Shown here: one piece after another, positions 21,401 through 31,799 of the stretch
How positions within the stretch are numbered: the stretch's first letter is position 1
Layout: the number at the start of each line of letters is the position of its first letter
Source: Cichorium intybus
Taxonomy: Eukaryota; Streptophyta; Magnoliopsida; Asterales; Asteraceae
NCBI GenBank assembly: GCA_023525715.1
Contig: CM042012.1
Location: forward strand, 59,485,205-59,549,204
Direction: 5' to 3'
DNA: 64,000 nt
Program-made: the position numbers and the translations under genes
The notes under the pieces: generated by a model
What the model saw: only the letters and a program-made list of their open reading frames with translations
Told to the model about the DNA's origin: nothing
The model's database searches: none

Positions 21401-22260
21401 GTTTGGTTGTTTTCTTATTGAATGGCTATAATAGTTTTCCTAATTAGGGTTTATTGTTTATAAATCTTTTGGGCCTGATTTCGATTTTGGGGTTTAGGGT
21501 TTTTGTAACCCTAGCCCCTCCCCCCTTCTTTTTCGATTTTCTTGGTTAGGGTTTTAGGAGGTTTTCTATTTTTGGTAACTTTAATTGGTTAATTAAATGG
21601 ATAACCTTAAACCCAGTTTGTTTGAATTCGATAATTAAGGGTTTAAGATAGGTTTAAATTGATTTGATTAATTTGGAAAACCTATCTACATTTGAATTAA
21701 TTTAATTGATTGTTTAATTAAAAGATAATTCAAAGGATTTAATTTAATTTTGATTTAATGGTTAAATTTCGAAAATTAAAGGATAAATCCTAAAATATTT
21801 TAAAAGGTTTAAAATATTTAGATTTAATTAATTTAATTAAAAGATAAATTAAATCAAATTAAAGGTTTAATTTAATTTGAAGTTTAATAGTTAAATTTCA
21901 GGAAATTAAAAGATAAACCAGGAATATTTTAAAAGATTTAAAATACATCTTATATATATTATTAAAAGTTAATACTATATGTATAAGATAAAATTGGTTA
22001 GTCAAATCATTAGTAGGCCTCATTCACGAAGCTGGTCTATAAAGTGGGTATAAGGAGACTGCCTATAAAATGGCGGTCTAATGGGTGTTCACTCTCACCC
22101 ACCGCTCGCCTGATCAGTGGAGGGTCGTTAGCCAAACAGTTTTGATAGGACCGCTTAATCATTAAAAGTATAATGATCAAAGTACTAGAACCCTTACAAG
22201 AATTCCCAATCTAGTTACTTTAGAAAAAATGTGAATTTGATGCTAACCCATGAAATTGCA
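21401..22260 (+). other. Non-coding 5' leader of the gag-only element, first part
   Basis: AT-rich leader. It contains a short repeated region of (GG)TTTAATTTAATT type at 21650-21960 and potential hairpins such as GGGTG and CACCC at about 22085-22103. No coding sequence is supported. It leads into the two hairpin domains before gag. Confidence 0.6.
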
Positions 22261-22338
22261 CATTGCACTTTATGAAACGTTGGTGGAGCATGTGTGGGTT
22301 ACCGGCACACCAATGGGGGTTCATAAAGAGTGGCAATG
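22261..22338 (+). ncRNA. Conserved-loop hairpin domain, copy 1
   Basis: The outer arms CATTGCACTTTATGAA and TTCATAAAGAGTGGCAATG pair with small bulges. The inner stem is TTGGTG (22280-22285) with CACCAA (22308-22313). The apical part reads GAGCATGTGTGG then GTTACCGGCA. The apical sequence is shared with the other copies while the stems are different but still complementary. Identification as an RNA structure is inference from pairing. Confidence 0.7.
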
Positions 22339-22342
22339 GGTT

Positions 22343-22419
22343 TCTCGGGTGTTATCATTGTTGATGGAGCGTGTGTGGTTAACCGGCACATCAATTTGAG
22401 ATGATAATGGACCCCGAGA
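22343..22419 (+). ncRNA. Conserved-loop hairpin domain, copy 2
   Basis: Three stems in series: TCTCGGG with CCCGAGA, TTATCAT with ATGATAA, and TTGATG with CATCAA. The apical sequence is GAGCGTGTGTGG then TTAACCGGCA. The architecture is the same as copy 1 with different stem sequences. Confidence 0.72.
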
Positions 22420-22724
22420 GTACCAAGCTAATTTGCATGGTTATTCACACCCGGTTTGTGATCCTCGGCATCCCAGTCACAAACGGTGGGGCATATCCGA
22501 GATTAAACATGCCATTGAACAGTTCAATGAGTCTCACAGATCTAGGAATTTCATAAGACTGAAATTGATAAAAGTTATCTACCTTAATGACCACTGTGTT
22601 GTGACTACGGCATCCCTCTTCACAGCATAGTTGGGGTATTTTGGGTCCTAGCCTTGTTAAATAATAAATTGGGTAATTATTTAAAAGGATTAATTAAACT
22701 AATAAATTCTATTTCCTTTTATAG

Positions 22725-23627
22725 ATGTCTGAATCGAGTGTATATTCTCATCCTCCTCCTCATTCACCCATTTCTGAGGGCATCAGAAAGCGCCTGCTAA
22801 ATATGGAAAGGCTGACTGGCCTTAACCATGTGGAATGGCTTTGCAATTGGAGAATGGTTCTTGTTATTGCTGGAAAGCTACACCTCATTGAGTACCCGAT
22901 CCTAGTTTCACCAAAACATGTCATCACAAAAGGTCTTTATGATGAGCATGACCTATTATTTGATGAATCCGAGGAAGTTCGTGACCTCATGCTATTGACC
23001 ATTGAGCCCGAGTTCCGCAGGGATTTTGGATCCCTAGGGCCGTATGAGTTAATACAACTGGTTGAGGAAAAGTTCCAAGAACCGGTTGAAGAGGAACGAG
23101 CTAGGATCTTCAAAAGACTTGCAGAGTGCAAGCTAAAAGAAGGAAGTAGCATCGATTCGCATGTTCTCAAGATTGAGAGATACATAGGCGAATTGTACAA
23201 ACTTGGTCATCCAATTAGTCAGGAAATGAGTGTTAAGATCCTGCTTGATTCGCTGACTAATAGGTACGATCTGTTCATTCAGACGTATAGAAAGGAAGAC
23301 CGGAAAAAGACTTTTGTGGAAATGCGTTCTCTGTTGACCCTATACGAGTCACTCATGGACAGGCATTGCTCCACTGGTTCAGCTACTTCTGGATTGAGTC
23401 CAGTGAAGAGACGCAGCAAGAAACGTTCCAGATCGTCTGGACATGTTCTGAGATGTCTTAGACTGGGAATCCATAGGATCGGATACAGTCACGGAAAGAT
23501 TGGAAAATGCTCCAAGGTAAAATCTCTAGAAACTCAGGTTTATCTAAAAACTTCGAAACTCCTGATCCATAATTCCTTGATACATAATGTGATAGTCACG
23601 TTTGGTTTGTATGCAGGGAATCAGTAG
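22725..23627 (+). CDS. Gag-like protein of the gag-only element, 300 residues
   Basis: Starts MSESSVYSHPPPHSPISE. Residues about 30-215 form a UBN2-type copia Gag domain (GLNHVEWLCNWRMVL, RIFKRLAECKLKEGSS, KILLDSLTNRYDLF). A basic run RRSKKRSRSSG follows at about 227-238. After it the sequence loses Gag character and no CCHC knuckle is found, which suggests a frameshift near 23430 or a naturally shortened Gag. By family it should coat the element RNA. The initiation codon is the first ATG after the structured leader and precedes the conserved domain. There is no pol behind it. Confidence 0.8.
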   Translation: MSESSVYSHPPPHSPISEGIRKRLLNMERLTGLNHVEWLCNWRMVLVIAGKLHLIEYPILVSPKHVITKGLYDEHDLLFDESEEVRDLMLLTIEPEFRRDFGSLGPYELIQLVEEKFQEPVEEERARIFKRLAECKLKEGSSIDSHVLKIERYIGELYKLGHPISQEMSVKILLDSLTNRYDLFIQTYRKEDRKKTFVEMRSLLTLYESLMDRHCSTGSATSGLSPVKRRSKKRSRSSGHVLRCLRLGIHRIGYSHGKIGKCSKVKSLETQVYLKTSKLLIHNSLIHNVIVTFGLYAGNQ

Positions 23628-25240
23628 GGTACATGGCTTTGACACATAGGAGCACTTTTGGATTGGATCTCCAGCTCATGCAGTTTTGAAGTTTAGTTAG
23701 ATATTACAATCTTGTTATTAGATTATTAGATGCAAACGACATTGTTTTCACACAGTACATTGTTCGAGGGTTTTTGTGTTTTAATAAAATGTTGATTTTC
23801 TTTTGATTGTTTTAATTATCCTCGAAATGTTTGTGTGAATGTGTTAATGGCATAAATGGTAATAACTTGAATGTTGATACATCCAATGGGATTGGATTTA
23901 TAAATTGGTTTCCTTATGATTGTTAAAGTGAATTTTATGAGAATCACTTCAACCAAAGGTCCAGTTGGACAGGACTTTGGAATCATTTGACTTAGAGTCA
24001 CATGATGAATTGAGTGCTTAATAAAATTAATTGTGGCAAGAAAGGAATCGCCCAAAGATCCAATGGATAGGATTTTGGAATCAGTTGACTTGGAGTCAGG
24101 TGATGATTGCATGTCTTGAACAATATTAACAAAGTCATAAATTTACATGGAACTGTAAAGGTATTAAGATTTTGAGCAACAGACACATAAGTTACTGTGT
24201 ATTGCTCGAATCTTCGAATAGAACACGATTAGTTATGCTTCAAAATATTTGCCAAATAGTTTGACAAATATGGCTTCGCTTATCGGAATAAGCGATTGAT
24301 TGGAACCTTGAAGTGTTCAAGGATTTCAAAGGAAGCATAAGATCAACAGAACCTGAGTAACAACATAGACTGAGAAAAAGTTTCGCAGTTTATCCTCTTC
24401 CAAGAACACTAATGGTTATAATGTGTCTTAGGGAAGATGATGGAGCATTGATCGAAATAGTTTTGATCCTCGGTGTATAAGATACACCGGATACATTTCC
24501 GACTAATATTTCAATGAATTGAATGTTCAACCAGTCAGACCGCAGAAACCATATTCCGACCACATCTTAGACTAAGTAGGTTATGTTGACACTGTCTGAA
24601 ATGTAAAGCTGGGATCGTCCCACTAGTACATAGAAAGTCCAGGGTCATGTAGCATTCGTTTGAATCTCATGACAAGCCTAAAACTGATCAGCAATGTCGT
24701 TTTCATTGGCCACTCCGGTTATCCTTTGAAAGAAGAGTACTTTTAGAAAGAACTCAAGTTCTAAGGAAACAGTGGGAGTAAGAATAATTCTGAATGAGTT
24801 CAGGGATTAGCCAAGTGAAAGAACCTTTAGTCGCCACTGGGACTTGACCAGGAATTAGATTCCTGTTAAACCTGACATACCCTCTCTTCGCTTGACCAGT
24901 AGTTCTTGTCACTATCATAAGGAGTTATGATTTGGATGATATACCGGGTAGTGGTAAAACACTAAAGATGGTACGGATAAGTAATCCGACTGCTGGAAGC
25001 ATTGGCGAGCCCGGTTGCTGCCAAATAAGAGAACCTTAGCGCGAGACACAGTCTATGTGACAGTTTGATTGATCTTTACAACTGGTCTAGGAACCTGTGG
25101 GAGTAATCGAATCATCAAAAGAAGGGAACATAGAAATGTACTTACAGAACATCTGGTTGATTGAGTCATCACTTGGAGTCAAGTAATTGATTCCGAATGA
25201 AGCACTCTCAATAGAAGATGAAATCCGAAAGGATTCTGCG
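23628..25240 (+). other. Non-coding interior of the gag-only element, first part
   Basis: About 1.6 kb with stop codons in all frames and no enzyme motif. It contains repeated phrases such as 'ccaatggataggattttggaatcagttgacttggagtca' in two variants (about 23955-24005 and 24055-24105). It is part of the non-coding body typical of large retrotransposon derivatives. Confidence 0.6.
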
Positions 25241-25315
25241 TGGCATAGTGTGAGTCGTTAGTGGAGCGTGTGTGGTTTACCGGCACACTAATATGGACTC
25301 ACAAAGAACATGCCA
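25241..25315 (+). ncRNA. Conserved-loop hairpin domain, copy 3
   Basis: Stems TGGCAT with ATGCCA, GTGAGTC with GACTCAC, and TTAGTG with CACTAA. The apical sequence is GAGCGTGTGTGG then TTTACCGGCA. A homologous antisense copy lies at 39581-39655. Confidence 0.74.
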
Positions 25316-26237
25316 TTACAAAAGGTACATGGCCCCGGGATTCGTCCCATGGGCATCTCGCAAGAAAGGATATTCAGATTCTCAAAATAGGCCAAAAGGT
25401 TTGGATTTTGTGAATAGCCTGAAAGATTTCCTTTAATATGTCGGAAAGGTTTGGATTTCGGTTTCGCAAAATGTGCCATAAGTTCTGGATTTTGTGAATA
25501 GTCCGAAAGAGTCATATAACGGTGTCAAAGCCAGTGGGAGTATCGTTGTTATCTGCTATCATTGTATGTGGGTTACATACTGGTTCTAGGAAACGTCTCT
25601 TATCATTACAAAGTGTAATGACTTGGTGTTAAGAAACGGTTCGCTATGAAAAACTTTAAGAGATACAACATACTCAGGTGGTTGTGAACATCTATTAGAT
25701 AGATCAGAATTCTGCCAATATGATCTTGATGAGATTCAAGATGCATAACCCCAGGAATGAATTTTCCTGTCATTGCAAAGTGTAATGAATTGGCATGAAA
25801 GAAACAAAGTAGGTGCAGCATGCTCACGTAGTTCATAGACATCTATCAAATAGATGAAACTGACAGTATTGACTTAGCCGTTGAAAATATGATCTTGATG
25901 GGATTCAAGATGCATAAGAAAAAGTCCCCGAAAGGAAATGGTTTCCGGAAATCATGACACAAGGATTATTGGTAATCTTAGGATTTCGAAAGTGCTTGGA
26001 ATGAGATTACATCAAGTTCCTCGAGCCTCTTGGACAAATCAAAAGTGTTATGAACATATCCTGATGACTTAATGCTTAGAGCATTGTAAGTTGGATTCAG
26101 GATATGGCCTGGCTGAGAATACTGAATGGATTTTTGAACAGACGTGAGAAATCATTGGGAAATGATTAGGGTGATTGATTTGAAAGGGTTTTTCAAATCG
26201 GTAATTGTTTACACCAGAACGTGGTGCTGTAGGACTT
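25316..26237 (+). other. Non-coding interior of the gag-only element, second part
   Basis: Contains three variants of a phrase built on AAAGGTTTGGATTT...GTGAATAG (about 25370-25510) and the ~180-bp duplicated module at 25596-25920. No coding sequence. Confidence 0.6.
25596..25920 (+). repeat. Duplicated module with small hairpins
   Basis: Two imperfect copies, about 25596-25748 and 25772-25917. Each carries a CATTACAAAGTGTAATG-type hairpin (second copy CATTGCAAAGTGTAATG), an ATCTATTAGATAGAT-type hairpin (second copy ATCTATCAAATAGAT) and the line TATGATCTTGATG..GATTCAAGATGCATAA. The same module is present antisense in the related element at about 39015-39320. Confidence 0.75.
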
Positions 26238-26353
26238 CATGGTTAAAGAATTTCGTTGGTTCCTGATGGAGCGCGTGTGGGTCACCGGCACATCATGACA
26301 CCTCGAAATTGTCTTAGGGTGTAGTCATGTGGACTAAAGACCCGAGAACCATG
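26238..26353 (+). ncRNA. Conserved-loop hairpin domain, copy 4
   Basis: Outer arms CATGGTT (26238-26244) and AACCATG (26347-26353), middle arms AATTTCG and CGAAATT, inner stem TGATG (26264-26268) with CATCA (26291-26295). The apical sequence is GAGCGCGTGTGG then GTCACCGGCA. The homologous antisense copy at 38595-38711 has an inner stem of CGATG with CATCG, a compensatory change. Confidence 0.74.
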
Positions 26354-27391
26354 GGCAGTCACGGTACACATCACCGGAATGGAGTTGTGAGAGAGAATGA
26401 CAAAATGACAAAAATGACAAATTGAGATATCATCGGAAGAGTATCCGATAGGATCATCTGCAATAAAGTGTATAAGTGTTAGACACTTGGATACATAGAA
26501 AGATTGAAAAGGTCATAGACATAGATATAAAAGGCTTGAATTGAAAGTTTAAAAAAGAATAAGAAACCGATAATAGTTATGATAAATCCGACTTGGTGAT
26601 TACCTCGTGGAGACTTGGTAATAAGCAGGAGTAGCTGCCAGTCAGATTTTATGTTTCGCTTTTGCATGTTTACTTCCTGAATAATTGGATTATTCAAACA
26701 TCCACAGTCGTTCATACTCTTAGGGAGTAAGTATGAAGGAAGACTGTCATGAATTGGTTTGTAGATTGTCTAAGGAGTTAGACATAGCAATAAGATTGCT
26801 GCAACGTTCATGAGTACTTGGAAATGGAGATTTGAGTATTGGATAAACCCGCGCTCAATGGATTGCTTCATGGATTATATCACGAGCAATGTTGAGACGA
26901 TAATATCTTTTGGTCTTAAAGTGGAGAGATATGAGTTATAATTTGCAAGGCGGTTGTTCATTGATAGTACGAAAACGCATCGGTAACTCGATGTTATAAA
27001 ACGTGCTGTTGTGAGTGATTTGTCGGGTAAAAGATATAACATATTAGTCAAAGCTTATTCGTCCCTTGACCCAGACGGGAAACAGATATCTGTTGGCCAC
27101 TCGATGATTTTGAAGTTGACTGAAGCGCTGGCCAGCCAGGACTGAATTGATTCGTTCAATTAGAAGTCTAAAAGTCATAAGCAAAATCGGAAATCGGGAA
27201 ACAGTGTGTCAGACAGAGATTGATCTCAATCCATGTCTCATGTCTGAAAATATCTTGTTGGACGGAGGATCATCTGATCACTTATCTATGGACAAAACTG
27301 ACTAGGTCAGAGTTCGGCAGCAGTTTCTAGGAAGCTGCAAGTTGCTGATTAATCAGAGGTTAAATTGGTAATTATAGTCATAGACTTATCC
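26354..27391 (+). other. Non-coding 3' interior of the gag-only element
   Basis: No coding frame. It ends in the purine tract AAGTGGGAGAC at 27392-27402. Antisense homology to 37573-38590 runs through most of this region, which shows it is conserved between family members. Confidence 0.65.
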
Positions 27392-27402
27392 AAGTGGGAG
27401 AC

Positions 27403-28180
27403 TGTTGGATTAGGTGTCTAAGCCATGACTAATAATTTGTATTTACCTAATTAATAGAAGCAAAGTCCATTTGGGTTGCCCTCATAGCTGGAGGTTTGGT
27501 AGAAAGTTCGGTAGAGAGAAAGGTTGGTTTATTATGGGATTAATAAATCAATAGAAATAAAAGATATGGTTTGTTAATATATTAAAGTGATGATATATTA
27601 ATTAGAAACTATGTTGATTGATTAATAATTAATCAGAAATTAATTGGATTAATTTCTGTGGCATTAATTAGATCAATCAGGAGGTCAGGGATTAAAGTCG
27701 TACAAATTCAATAGTTGAATTGCGGCGCGCGGCGCGCCAATGTAAAGGCCGCGACGCGCGTACATATCCGTACGAATTCAATATTTGAATTGGGGCGCGC
27801 GGCGCGCCAATATAAAGGCCGCGGCGCGCGTACACATAATCCAGAAAATGGGCTGCGGCTAGGGTTTCTAGCTTTACCCTTTGGTTCCCTATAAATAGGG
27901 ACCCCTAGACCTCATTATCAGTTGCTCATTCTTTTATTCTCTCTGGAAATTTCAGTCCACCCTCTGGCCCCCTGGGTGTGATCTCATTTGAGGCAGGACA
28001 CTTGTGCTGCTTAGCTTCAAGATTAAAACTAAAGGTTAGTTTTTCTGATTTATTCTTTTAGTTATTTTTTTTGTTTGGCCTTTAGGAATTAGTTACATGT
28101 TCAAAGTAAGAAAACATAGATCTTTTCTAGGTTGCATGTGAACTTAGGTTATTTAGTTCATGGTTGCGGAAAACCTTTCA
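27403..28180 (+). repeat. 3' LTR of the gag-only element
   Basis: 778 bp, same length as the 5' LTR. It is followed by the target duplication TAAAT at 28181-28185, after which the interrupted minus-strand RT resumes. Confidence 0.95.
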
Positions 28181-28185
28181 TAAAT

Positions 28186-28922
28186 CATCTATGTACACAG
28201 CCACGATGATATATTCGCCTTTTGATTCCTCTTTCTAGACTGTTGTTTCTTGCAAACATCGTCGAAAGCCCATTCCTTGTAGTATGCCGTCAAGTTTTAT
28301 GTTCCAAGCTCTTGGTGCTTGTCTTAATCCGTACAACGCTTTTGCTAGCTTATAAACTTTTCCTTCCTGTCCCGGTTGTTCAAAAGCTTCGGGTTGGATT
28401 ACGTACACTTATTCTTTTAATTCACCGTGCAAGAAGGCCGTTTTCACGTCTAAGTGATAAATCTTCCATCCTTTCCCGGCTGCGAGAGCAATCAAAAGTC
28501 GTATTGTCTCGAGCCGAGCTACTGGCGCAAAGACTTCATCAAAGTCAACTCCGGGTTCTTGTACATAGCCTTTTGCCACTAATCGCGCCTTGTACCTTGA
28601 TATGGAGCCGTCCGCATTTCTTTGTATTTTAAACAACCACTTCAGACCAATCGGTTTTGCAGTCTTCGCTAGAGACACCAGTTTCCAAGTGTTGTTCTTT
28701 TCAATTGATTCGATCTCGGTTTTCATTGCCTTATGTCATTCGGGTATCGCAATGGCTTCTTTAAAGTTCCTTGGTTCCTCGTCACAAGTCAACATTAATT
28801 CATGAATTTTTAATTCATAATCATTTAGATGGATTGGTAAAACAGAGACACGATTTGATCGATGTACCGGGGCAATTTCGGCTTCACCGTGGTCGTTGGA
28901 GTGTTCATGCTCATTGTTCACT
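28186..28922 (-). pseudogene. Linker and N-terminal half of RT copy A, minus strand
   Basis: Frame with VHRSNRVSVLPIHLN, then WLFKIQRNADGS and LDVKTAFLHGEL, on the minus strand. Two stops are visible: one at about 28735 where copy B has Trp (EWHKAMK) and one at 28409 where copy B has Glu. The frame then continues towards 28186, where the nested element interrupts it just before the active-site YVDD. It is near-identical to copy B at about 19000-19690. Confidence 0.88.
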
Positions 28923-30200
28923 TCACTGTTTTCCTGTCTTTGGGCTGCTCGCATCAGCCTGTTGGGTCTGATTTGTGGGCTGAATTGGCCCAACAATAGC
29001 TGGGTTTAATTGGTCGGGTCTTGAGTCCTTGGCCCAATGCACAATAAAAGTTCCTGATTTCGGATTCGCAGCGACTGTGCTCGAGTTGTTTTCAGAATTC
29101 CACTTCCATGCTGATTTTTCATCATAAGATACGTTGTGACTTATAATTATTTTATTTTCATTCGGGTTGAAGAGCCGTACACCTCCCGAACCTGGTTCTT
29201 TTCCGAAGTATACCAAAGATCTCGATCTATCATCGAGTTTTTTCAAATGCTTCGAGACGATTCTTTCGAAAGCGATACACCCAAACACTTTTAAGTCTTG
29301 GAGGTTTGGTTTGTAATTATAGAATTTCTCGAACGGAGTGACTCCTACCAATGCACGTGTAGGGGTTCGATTTATAATAAATGTTGCATGTCGCACGGCT
29401 TCACCCCAAAATTGGTTTGTAACATCTTTCGCTTTCATGAGGCAGCGTGTCATCTCGATTAGTGTTCGGTTTCGGCGTTCTACAATGTCGTTTTGTTGAG
29501 GTGAGTATGGAGTCGTTAACATTCTAGCAACACCTTCTTCGCTCCAAGAACAATTAAAGTCATTAGAGGTGAATTCACCGCCTCTGTCCGTGTGGAACGT
29601 TTTAATCTCTTTACCCATTCGATTTTCGATTGACTTTTTGAATCTTTTGATTACATCCGGTGCATCGTTCTTGTGCTTTAACAAAAAAGACCACATATAT
29701 CTAGAAAAGTCATCAATAAGTACCAATATATAAGTGTTACCAGCTTGGGTTGGGGGATCGATTGGTCCACAGATGTCACCATGTAACATCTCGAGAACAT
29801 CTTTTGCTTTATAAGTAGACTTCTTTGGGAACGCGTGTCTGTTTTGCTTGCCAATCATACAAATTTCGCATATATGATCTTGGTGCTTTATCGTCGGTAC
29901 TCCGATGGTTAACTTGTGCATCATATTCACTGCACCAAAGTTAACATGGCCAAGGCGTGTGTGCCATAACCAAGACACATCATCGATTTTTGCTTGCAAG
30001 CAATAAGGCTTTCCAACACTTAGGCGTGTTTTATAAAGACGATTCTCGCTTCGCAGGACTTTCATAAGCAGCCTTCCATATTTGTCTTTCATTGTTAGAT
30101 AATCACCATGGAGCCGAATGTCACAGCCGAGCAGAGTTGTTTGACCGAGACTTATTACATTGGTTCGGAGTGATGGAATGTAATCGATGTCTCTCATCAA
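28923..30200 (-). pseudogene. Integrase of the minus-strand copia element
   Basis: An open frame of 425 codons on the minus strand. The zinc finger is WLWHTRLGHVNFG then CEICMIGK. The catalytic core shows Asp in LHGDICGP, Asp in FHTDRGGEF and Glu in DIVERRNRTL, so the D,D,E residues are all present. A GKEPGSGGVRLFNP segment marks the end of the core and the start of the linker. The frame is separated from the protease upstream by a frameshift at about 30195. The domain looks intact, but the element as a whole cannot make Pol. Confidence 0.9.
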
Positions 30201-30448
30201 TTTTTGTTCTCCTTTTTACCTTCAAACAAAATTGAACCTTTTCCTTGTATGCGAACGCACGAACCATCTCCAAACCTTACTCTACCAGTTATTCGCGTAT
30301 TTAATTCAGAAAAGTATGAGTGATTACCAGTCATGTGATTGCTGACACCATTGTCGAGGTACCGCACATCGTCTTCATCTCGGTTCGGCTCGACTTTGGG
30401 AGGAACACAATTGTATTTGTTTAGAAAAATCGTCTCTTCCTGCATCAT
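30197..30448 (-). pseudogene. Protease region of the minus-strand copia element, altered active site
   Basis: The minus-strand frame contains YLDNGVSNHMTGN, where copia proteases have Asp-Ser-Gly before the SNHMTG motif. Here Ser is replaced by Asn (D-N-G). The frame ends at 30197 in a Lys-rich run, where a frameshift moves into the integrase frame. Confidence 0.85.
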
Positions 30449-31427
30449 AAAGAATGTCCCTTCCTCATGGTTTGCACCTCCTTCCTGTGCATCGTGTAGG
30501 TTTGCTTCGTGGTTGTTGATTCAATCTGGGCACTTCGAGGCAAAGTGTCCGTATTTGTCGCAGCGAAAGCATTGGATGTTTGAAAGATCTCTTTTTTCAT
30601 TATTATTGCCATTTTTCTTCCCATCTTCACGGTGTTTTGACGAGTCCTTTTGGTCATAGTTTTGGGTGTTACCCTGAGCACGACCTTGTCCCCCACGGTT
30701 TGTTCCATGCCCTCTCCCACGGCCCGAGTCTTGGTTTCTCGTAGTGTTTTCTGTTCTGGAATAAAGTATTCACCGGGCTCGACTGCTTTGTCAGAGTCTT
30801 TTATTCGTTCCTCCTATGCTTTCAACCTCCCAACAACATCTTCAAAGGAGATTGTTTTAAGGTCCAGAACCTGTTCGAGTGCAGCCACGATGTGAATGAA
30901 GTGTTGTGGAAGACTCGTGAGGAATTTCTTTACTAACTTCTCCTGCGGGATTGTTTCTCGATCTATGAAGACAACATTTGTAATCGTGCTTCTTTGACTC
31001 GGTCTGCCCCTAAGTTGCGAGTTTTAATGGCTTCCCACATCTCCTTCCCAGTTTTCATATTGCCGATTTGCAAGATCACATCCTCCGGTACCGATTGAAA
31101 CAACAAGCCTTTCACGATGTTGTTTCTTTTGACGTCCGTTGAACCCGGATCAATCAAGTCCCATACGCCGTGAATCCCGAGCAGAGCTTCCATCCGCATG
31201 CGGCAAATTGTGTAATTTATCGAAGTCAATTGAGGGAATTGAAACGATAAAGAATGAGATTCTTTTGGTTGCGGTTCTGAGTTTGCACCTCCCGTCATCT
31301 TTGATTGCTCTGAAAAGTTGCGAATTTGATTGAACCGATCATCCAACTGATCGAGTCCGCTGAGGTTGAATCGACCACAACTCTGATCGGGTTCCCCTCC
31401 TTCTGATTCGGATCAATTGCCTTCCTT
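30449..31427 (-). pseudogene. Gag of the minus-strand copia element, frameshifted
   Basis: The first part (31346-30963) reads FPQLTSINYTICRMRMEALL and GKEMWEAIKTRNLGADRVKEAR, the N-terminal half of a copia Gag. A frameshift at about 30963 follows. The zinc knuckle CFRCDKYGHFASKC lies at 30530-30571 on the minus strand in another frame, directly after a lysine- and asparagine-rich stretch. A longer open frame at 30445-30720 is a shadow in the wrong frame. Several lesions make this Gag non-functional. Confidence 0.85.
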
Positions 31428-31439
31428 GCTCTGATACCA
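31428..31439 (-). promoter_or_regulatory. Primer-binding site of the minus-strand copia element
   Basis: Reads TGGTATCAGAGC on the minus strand, adjacent to the right-hand LTR. It fixes the element's orientation. Confidence 0.95.
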
Positions 31440-31792
31440 ATTAAAGAGAAACAGACCAACAAAAACAGAGTACAAAACCAGAAAAATACGTAAGTTCTTT
31501 ATTGGAGAAATATTACTCAAAAACTCCAAAATCCAATCTATAAGTCTACCCACACGGTTTCTAATATATATACTAATCTAACTCTTCAGTATATATCTAA
31601 CAATTCAAAAGCCTTAGTAATTATCCCAAACTAACAAACTAGATAACTACACGTTTGAATTGGGTTACAGATAAGATGTCTTGGATTGTGTTCCAATCCA
31701 GTTAGATAAGATGTCTTGGATTGTGTTCCAATCCAGTTAGCTGAGCCGATCCACGCCTCTCGCCTTAACCGAGCTCAGATAATTCGCCAACA
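31440..31792 (-). repeat. 5' LTR (minus strand) of the minus-strand copia element
   Basis: 353 bp, 35 bp longer than its partner because of an extra tandem copy of a 35-base unit (GATAAGATGTCTTGG...CCAGTTA) at about 31671-31740. Otherwise it matches 17730-18047. Confidence 0.93.
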
Positions 31793-31799
31793 CATCAAG

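Larger units (their letters stand above)
20605..28185 (+). mobile_element. Gag-only (LARD-like) LTR element, 7.57 kb, young
   Basis: LTRs of identical length (778 bp) at 20610-21387 and 27403-28180 are flanked by the perfect target duplication TAAAT (20605-20609 and 28181-28185). The primer site TGGTATCAGAGC follows the left LTR and a purine tract (AAGTGGGAGAC) precedes the right. Reading the LTRs against each other I see about six substitutions, so it is the younger insertion here. The interior codes only for a copia-type Gag (22725-23627). The remaining 3.8 kb has no protease, integrase or RT, so movement would need a partner element. The interior is rich in conserved hairpins. Confidence 0.93.
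17723..31799 (-). mobile_element. Minus-strand Ty1/copia element, split by a nested element
   Basis: The LTRs at 17730-18047 and 31440-31792 match. The initiator-Met primer site is next to the right-hand LTR on the minus strand. The direct repeat CATCAAG flanks both ends (17723-17729 and 31793-31799). Removing the nested insertion at 20610-28185 leaves about 6.5 kb. Read on the minus strand from the right the order is gag, protease, integrase, linker, RT and RNase H, then a second linker-RT-RNase H. That extra unit of about 1.6 kb is a tandem duplication inside pol. LTR divergence by eye is about 8-9 differences plus a 35-bp duplication. All genes are defective. Confidence 0.92.
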
